In this document: positions 57,650-64,000 of the stretch, piece after piece
How positions within the stretch are numbered: position 1 is the first letter of the stretch
Layout of the letters: the number at the start of each line of letters is the position of its first letter
DNA from: Lagopus muta
Lineage: Eukaryota > Chordata > Aves > Galliformes > Phasianidae
Reading direction: 5' to 3'
Length of the DNA: 64,000 nucleotides
NCBI RefSeq assembly: GCF_023343835.1
Contig: NC_064442.1
Location: forward strand, 19,392,501 to 19,456,500
The notes under the pieces: model-generated
Seen by the model: the letters and a program-made list of their open reading frames with translations, nothing else
What the model was told of the DNA's origin: nothing
Databases searched by the model: none
Program-made: the position numbers and the translations under genes

Positions 57650-58062
57650 TCCCAGAGAAAAACAGCTGCCAAGGGGGGAAACTGGGCTGTTCAGCCTAGA
57701 GAAGGCTCTAAGGAAACCCTAGAGTGGCCTGTCACTAAAGTACCCAAAGGGGCTGCAAGAAAGGAGGAGACAGACTGTTTATCAGGGTCTGTTGTGACAG
57801 GATGAGTGGAAGTGGTTTCAAAGTAGGAGAGGGCAGATTGAGGTTGGATATAAGAAGTTTCTGACACTAAGAGCAGCAGGGCAGTGGCACAGGGTGCCCA
57901 GAGAGGCGGTGGTGCCCCGTCCCTGCAGACACTGAGCGCCAGGCTGTAGCCGCTGAGCATCTGATGTGCTGTGGGAGCCCCGGTGCACTGCAGGGAGTTG
58001 GACCAGATGACGTTTAAAGGTCCCTTCCAACTCAAACGATCACTCCTGTGATCCTGATAAAT
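57650..58062 (+). mobile_element. CR1 LINE copy next to the ALPK3 promoter
   Basis: Sense CR1: CTGTTCAGCCTAGAGAAGG, then TTGAGGTTGGATATAAGAAG and GTTGGACCAGATGACGTTTA, ending near CCTTCCAACTCAAACGATCA. The 3' end lies about 340 bp upstream of the ALPK3 TATA box. Confidence 0.9.
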
Positions 58063-58239
58063 GCTCCTGGGGCTGACCCTGGGATGTGACTGCTGCAACG
58101 GCGCTGATAAATGCTGCAGGCAAAGCACTAACGCTGCACCTCAGGGGCAGCAGGGAATGTTACAGGCCATCTCGAGAGAACTTCAATGAGCCCCGAATCC
58201 CCGATGTGCCCCTGGAAGACATCACGAAGCAAACCTGCT

Positions 58240-58930
58240 TCGGCCTCGTTATGCTCTGACAGCCGCCGAGCAGGCAGGGCCGGGCCGAGCCCACCTCCCC
58301 ACTGCCCCTGGGGCTCTGTGCCGCGGGGAGGAGGCCCCCGGGCCCGGGCAGCGTCACGGCCCCCGCCGCCGAGTGACAGCGGCATGTGCGGGGCGGCTAT
58401 AAATGCCGGCGGTGATTGACAGGGCCGGCAGCGGCGCGGCGGGCAGGGGCAGCCGCAGCCCGGCCGCCGCCATGGGCTCGCCGCGCCGGGCCCTCAGCGA
58501 CTCGTACGCGGGCAACGGGCGGACGTCGCCGCCCCAGCGGCGGGGCAGCGTGGAGGAGGCGGAAAGCGCGGCCTGGGCCTCGCGGCCCGACCGGCGCAGC
58601 TATCTGCTCAGCATCCGGCCCCAGAACAGGTGAGGCGGGGCGGCGGACCGGGGGGCGGCGGTGCGAGCCGGCGGCGCCCCGCGCCGAGCGGGCAGCGGCG
58701 AGGATGGGGCGGGCGTCGGAGGGCGGTGGGGAATGCTGAGCGGGCGCGGCGGCCGCCCAGCCGTCTGGCAGCGGGGCTCCGTCCTCGCCGGAGGCGAGCG
58801 CTGCGCAGCGGTAGAAGTGACGTCCGCTGGCCGCCGGGCGCCTCTCCGGGCCTTAAAGGCGGGCCGGAGCGGGAGGACGCGCTCAGACTCTCGAGGCGGC
58901 CCAGTGCTCGGCAGGGGGGCCGGCTCCTTG
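58240..58930 (+). promoter_or_regulatory. ALPK3: CpG-island promoter of ALPK3 with a TATA box
   Basis: A CG-rich island surrounds exon 1. TATAAAT at 58,398-58,404 lies 68 bp upstream of the start codon, so transcription would start near 58,430 and leave a 5' UTR of about 40 nt. A TATA box inside a CpG island fits a tissue-restricted muscle gene. Confidence 0.75.
58472..58629 (+). CDS. ALPK3: ALPK3, first coding exon (52 codons plus 2 nt)
   Basis: Alpha-kinase 3, a large heart and skeletal muscle protein of the alpha-kinase family. The start ATG at 58,472 lies in a good context (GCCGCCGCCATGG). The exon ends at the donor AACAG/GTGAGG. The protein starts MGSPRRAL and carries RRSYLLSIRP near its end, matching the conserved N-terminus of mammalian ALPK3 (MGSRRA..., SRSYLLSVRP). 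An in-frame ATG at 58,403 overlaps the TATA box and should not be transcribed. The Ig and alpha-kinase exons lie beyond the right edge. Position next to ZNF592 supports ALPK3 over ALPK2. Confidence 0.85.
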
Positions 58931-59059
58931 CTTCCCTGAGGAAGGACGGTATTTCTGTGGCTGTTGCTGGGGCAGACGCTGTCAGCGTCGTTCATCTTTT
59001 TATAACAGCGCTGAGCTGACTGTCTTGCTGCGAAATCCTGACAGACACGAGCTTCTGTC

Positions 59060-59092
59060 TTTTTTTTTTTTATTTTTTTATTTTTTTTTTTA
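59060..59092 (+). repeat. T-rich low-complexity run
   Basis: Thirty-three bases of T interrupted by single A residues in ALPK3 intron 1. Confidence 0.85.
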
Positions 59093-61375
59093 TCCTCGAT
59101 ATCCTCGAGTTAAACTTGCCCTCAGGATACTGCCCTGCCCTTCCTGCCCTTTCCCTACAATGAAGCCGCCTGTGTTATCTACACCAGACGCTGAGCAAGG
59201 GGCCCGCTGTGCGAGTGCCTTATCTTATTGCCAAAAAGGTATTTCTACAATGTAGATACGGGCTGAGCAGTGACGAGAACTACATTCCTGGGTTAGAAAT
59301 GGCCTGAGGCGGGCGGTCTGGGGTAGCAATGAGGCTTTGTTCTCTGGGGGAAGGTATGATAAACATGCTGTCAGCTCTGAGGTTGAGGTTAGTGAATACA
59401 AGGCAACATGCCAGGGAAGGCAAAGGTGTTGGCTGTAGCGTTAGTTGTTCAAAAGAAAGCTTTTAAATTACTTTGAATTCTCTAGGAGTGCTCTTCAACC
59501 TGTAAGCCCTTGAAACGAGCATGCCTCTTTCCTTATTGATGAGTTATAAATAATCCATTTCCAGCGTGTCAAGGGTTGAGGCCTGAAAGAAGCTGAGATT
59601 TGTGAAAATAAATACGGCACCAGAAAAGAGTAACGTGCTGCCTGGAGGTCAGATGTTAAAGCTGTGCAGTGCCAAAGTTAAGTTGCCTTAGTTCAGTTGC
59701 TTTGTGCTTCTATCGTAGTGTGTGATCTGACTGCAGTCTGGCTGCATACCATGGCATCATCAGCACCAAGAATGCAGATACAGCACTCACAGCCAATCTA
59801 TGACTTCAGACCGTGCTTAGTGGTGCAAAGGAAAACTGTAATTGAGTCCAGTACTTCTGTTCTAGATATCACAGATAGAGAATTTTTAATAAATAAGATG
59901 CTGAGGCTTTTTGGTTGCCTAGAGCTTGACTTCCTATTTCCCCCACTCCCAAGTACGTTCAAATCACAGCTTTAACCTGTTTAGCCATGAAAGAGGCTCC
60001 ATCAGTCCTCAAGTAGTACTTCCAGTGTTCTCAGCTGACCTCCCCAGGTGGCAGAAGTTTTGCTCAAGGCCACTGCAAAAGATGCACAGTATTGTGAAGC
60101 AGTGAGCCTGGCATCCTCTGGATGTGTGACTTCTGCGTCTCAAGCACAGTGACTCCAGCCCACATCTGCTAAGCTCCAAGCTCTAAACACCCTGAACTTG
60201 CCACGCTAGCACTGTGTGTTGTCTGCACTCCTGTTTCATAGGTAGGAGTCTTACGCATTTGCAGACAAAGTGATGCTGTATTGCATTGCTTAAATTGGCA
60301 GTGAATTCATTTTCCACAAGTCCTACAACGCCCTTTTCAACCCATTCAAATGCTTGGTTATCAGTGTATAACAAGGTGATTTCATTTTGCTCTTTAACTT
60401 CAGTGGCTGCCCCTTCTGTTGTAAGAGAGATTTGCTAAATAGTGAAACTCACCTTTCCCTGTATTCAAGGCATCTTTCAGGTTCTCTAAGGAACAAGTGA
60501 GATAAAAATCCTGTTCCCTGAACTGCCTTGAGTGCAGATTTGAGAGAAGATATGTGGAAACAAACAGTAAAATTGCATTGCTGTCTATGATGCAGGGCAA
60601 AGGTTTGAATGAAGTGGGGCTTTTTGTCCTATAATTAAATAATGTATCATAACACTTCTGGAAAGTGGATGAGTGGAATGGTGTAGCAAGGAGACTTTCA
60701 GAAAGCAATTAAGAGTTTAATTAAATCCAGAAACATCTGGAGAGCTTGCCTGGGAGAACTGGAAAAGCAAGATGAGTGATGTGTGTACAGGCAGATAACG
60801 TTCAGCAGTTTTCTTTAATGCGGAGGTACTTGAATTCGGTGGCTTTGAAGCTGGCACGCATGGGGCAAGTGTTACAGACACAGAACTGCAGAGGGAGGCT
60901 GTTGTGGTGGTTAGAAAGCAAAAATGGGTATTCTAATCCAAAGGAAGTGCGGTGTTTATTTTTTTTTTCCTCAGGTTTATCTACTGCTGTGTCTCTGTAT
61001 GTATTTGTAGAGTGTTTAGCTGATTACTTGCCTGCTCTCTTCTCTCTTTCTCAAAGGAAAGGACTAGAAGGAGTAGTGACGTGACAAATACCTTCATGAG
61101 GGAATATCCTCATGGAAAGAAACTGAGGTTAGGAACGCTCCTGGGACAACTCGTGGAGAAACTTCAGCTGTATGCATGCACTAATGAACGGTGTAGAGAA
61201 CATGGATGGTCTTTCTTGATTTCTCTGAGCCTGCAGCAGGAAAGGGATGTTGTGCAAATTGAAGGATACTAATTTGGAAACTGGGATGTGCTTTTTCCAT
61301 TTCTTACATTAGAGAAATTTGTTGAGGGTAGTTCTACAAAGGCCAGAGATTGGGGGTGTTGAAAATGGCCATATA

Positions 61376-61745
61376 TTCATAAAGTCATAGAATATCCTGA
61401 ATTGGAAAGGACCCGCAAGGAGTGTCAGCTCCACCTCCTGTCTCCACACAGCACCTCCCAAACCCTATGGCTGAGAGCAGTGTTCCAAGGCTCCCTGAGC
61501 TCAGCAGCTTGGGGCAGAGCCTTTCCCTAGCCCCACCTGATCCTCCAGCTGCTCCTTGTGTGTTTTGCTCTCTAGAGCCTTCGCCATCTTTATAGCTTTG
61601 GATGCTCTCTAATAGCTTTATGTTGTTATACTGCAGTGCCCAAAAAAGCGTGCAGTGCTGGATGTGAGGCCAAACCAGAGCAGAGCAGGCCAATACCTCC
61701 TATTGACCTGGTGCACCACAGGGTGAAGAACATCATCCCTTCATC
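61376..61745 (-). mobile_element. CR1 LINE fragment
   Basis: AGTCATAGAATATCCTGAAT then TTGGAAAGGACCCGCAAGGA is a reversed CR1 3' end of a different subfamily from most in the window. It resembles the stub at 20,167. Confidence 0.82.
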
Positions 61746-64000
61746 AGACAGAGTATTTGGGATATTTACTTTCTATGCACTTGGGAACTGTTCTTTAGGA
61801 AGAGGCTTTCCCTTTCTGTAAGAACAAACTGACTTTGGAGAATGTCTTATACCTTAGGATACAATTGTTTGTAAAAAGAAATGGAAGGTGCTTCATTTGA
61901 GTTCGAGGCCTTCTCTTCTGTTGGAAGCAATCAGTACCTCTCACCTAATGCAGATGTCTGCTTCTAGGTCTTGTTAATGCATTGCCTCCTTGCTTAAATA
62001 TCTTTCCGCTGTCATAGCTTCTTCGTGTGCAGATATTTATAGAGCATGGTGACATTGCCACCGATCTTTTCTTGGACGGCTTTTTCTGGTTGTGGTGGCA
62101 GCTGAGCTCAGGAGAGTGCCTTGCCATGATTTTTCTGTGCATCTGGCTTTTCTGGCTGGGAGCAGTTCCCAGTCTTGTATCACTTGCTTTGCACTTCGTA
62201 TCAAGTGAAGGTGAAAAGGTCTGTTGCTGTAATAATGAGCTGTAAACTCAAGGATGCTTAGTTCCCGAAAAGCATGGCTACTTTCTTATTTCAGAGGAGT
62301 TCTCTCCTCAGCATTGAGCATCTGTAACTTCTTGTAGCACCTTGCTTTTGTCAGTAACCAGTGTAAATCCAGTAAACCAGTGTAAACCAGTGTACCAGTA
62401 AGGTACCAGCTGTGGCATCTGAGGGAATTCAGTGCATCTGTCTTGTCTGACAGATTTTGAAAGGAGGCACATCCAGTGCCTACTTGAAAGACAAGGGCAA
62501 AAGCATTGAAGGGCTGATCTCCTCACTGTAGGTTCTCTAGGGTGGAGATGTTTGTTTTTCCTGTGGGTATACCTATATGAGCAACAGTGCCTGTTTGAGT
62601 AGGGCTCCTTGTCAGTAGTGACACTATGAATAATAATCCCAAGCTGCATTTTTTTTCAACCCTTTCTACAGCATCCAGTTGATATCTGCTGAAAGTCAAG
62701 TAGAGGTGAACTAATAACCCAGGGTGGAAGATCGGGACATGGAGCTGGACAAACAGTGCCCTTCAAGAGCAGTGTTAAATATCACGTTTCATTGTGTAAT
62801 GGGGAGTAGTGTGGTTTCCTTAAGAACAGAGGCAGTTTCCAGGAGATAGAATTAAAATGTGCTCCATCTTCCTCCTGCCTCAAGGCAAGGAAGCTCTTGG
62901 ATGAATGAAGCTGTTCTCTCCCACTGACTGTGCCTCACATCCTGCAGCATCAGCTGGTCCCAAAGAGGGAAGTTAGAAGAGCAGTTACAAAAAACCTCTA
63001 CTTTCACATTGTTTCTTTTCCAACTCACAGTCACAGAAATCTACACACAATGACTTATCAGAGAAATGTCAGCTTAGCTGGGTGTCTTGTTGTCCAACAC
63101 TCGTTCTGCTCTTTGTCCTTCCACATTCCTTGTTGTCTTTCAACTAGTACTAGTTAATGTGGACAATAGAGGCAGTTATACTTGGGAGTTAAAGTGCAAG
63201 ATCTGAATCATTCTGAGTGTAACTGTGGTTGATGGAGGAGCACGCAACAAGTTTGTTTTCCACTTTCTGTTGTGTTGGCATCTAGCTCTGAATTGTTGCA
63301 TGCAAGTCCTTCTTCATTTAAGCTCAAAATGAGTTACCTGCAGAAAAATACCGTACTTCTTTAGCCTAGCAACAATTTACTCTGTGACCTTGACAAGTAG
63401 AGACTCAATAGATCTATTTTCCAGTCAGTAAAATAACAATGTGCAGCTCCATGGTGCTCACAGCTACTTTATCGCCAGGTTGCTGATAATTACTGCTGCA
63501 GTACGTGAAACACAAACTTTTTCCGTGTGTGCATGGAGTGTTTGATAAGAAGCGGGACACGTGGCAGGGAAGAGGCCTTAAGCATAACCATGTGGACGTG
63601 GAGGCCTTGTTGCTGGCTCTGAAAAATGTGAAATGAGTGGCTACCAACAGCTAAGAAAGCGCTCTGAGTGGCTTGTGTTTTTCTCAGGCAGTATTAACCT
63701 TAGAGGCAGAGAAGTTCATATGGAATGTTATACTTAGAAGCCCGCGTGTGCAAAACAAGCCCAATAATAGCATGGGGCAGAGTGGCAGCAGGAGGGAGTG
63801 TCTGCACGGGACTGTTGGAGCAGTCCTTCTGCCCTGGGCTTGTTCTGCTCTCCTCTTCTTGGGTTCTTCTGGGGAGTTTTTCTGCACTGCTATTGCCATC
63901 GCAGCATAACTTGGAGGTCTCAGACTTGGTGTCATTGATGCATTTCTCTGTTTACTTGCTGCTCTGGACAGCTAGCGCAGCTCAATCTTTGTGCTGTGGA

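Larger units (their letters stand above)
58630..64000 (+). other. ALPK3: ALPK3 intron 1
   Basis: No second ALPK3 exon (the conserved TFCSIIAQLTEETQP-type block) was found before the window ends. It contains a T-rich run at 59,060-59,092 and a CR1 fragment at 61,376-61,745. Confidence 0.65.

Noticed and set aside
58403..58471. Earlier in-frame ATG for ALPK3
   Set aside because: It lies at the TATA box, upstream of the expected transcription start, and the family N-terminus MGS begins at 58,472.
1..64000. CRISPR arrays, prokaryotic operons, tRNA or rRNA genes
   Set aside because: The window is vertebrate nuclear DNA. No spaced direct repeats and no tRNA or rRNA signatures were seen on either strand.

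Overview
The window is nuclear DNA from a bird, most likely a galliform close to chicken. The evidence is many CR1 LINE fragments in both orientations, a Galluhop-type mariner fragment, short introns, isolated CpG-island promoters, and coding exons that read as vertebrate orthologues. Most open frames in the window are chance frames in introns, repeats or CpG islands. Only three genes can be supported.

Layout. (1) About 1-12,250, minus strand: the 5' part of ZNF592, with a 780-codon first coding exon at 5,309-7,656, a probable non-coding exon ending at 12,120 and a CpG-island promoter at 11,430-12,430. Positions 1-5,308 and 7,657-12,119 are introns. (2) 12,430-25,900: intergenic, with a perfect 16-copy octamer repeat, CR1 fragments, a C27 run and a mariner fragment. 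(3) 25,900-51,200, minus strand: a complete caspase-like paracaspase gene. I assembled it exon by exon: 14 coding exons with continuous phase, 1,899 nt, 632 residues. It has two Ig domains, a caspase-like p20 domain with His271 and Cys320, and a third Ig-like region. It is MALT1-like, but it lies beside ZNF592 and ALPK3 rather than ZNF532 and ALPK2, and it has no death domain. The best identity is PCASP2, the paracaspase paralogue present in non-mammalian vertebrates and lost in mammals. (4) 51,550-58,390: the head-to-head spacer, holding a degenerate minisatellite, an LTR-like element and a CR1 copy. (5) 58,398-64,000, plus strand: the TATA-containing promoter, first coding exon (52 codons plus 2 nt) and first intron of ALPK3.

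How it fits together. Gene order and orientation are ALPK3 / divergent / PCASP2 then ZNF592. As I remember it, this is exactly the arrangement of ALPK2 / MALT1 / ZNF532 on human 18q21. The window is therefore one half of an ancient whole-genome-duplication pair, keeping a paracaspase that the mammalian ZNF592-ALPK3 locus has lost. The paracaspase keeps the protease dyad, all three acidic residues that set arginine specificity in MALT1, and a C-terminal TRAF6-type motif. It lacks the domain MALT1 uses to join BCL10 filaments. All gene identities come from reading the translations against remembered family sequences; no database search was run.
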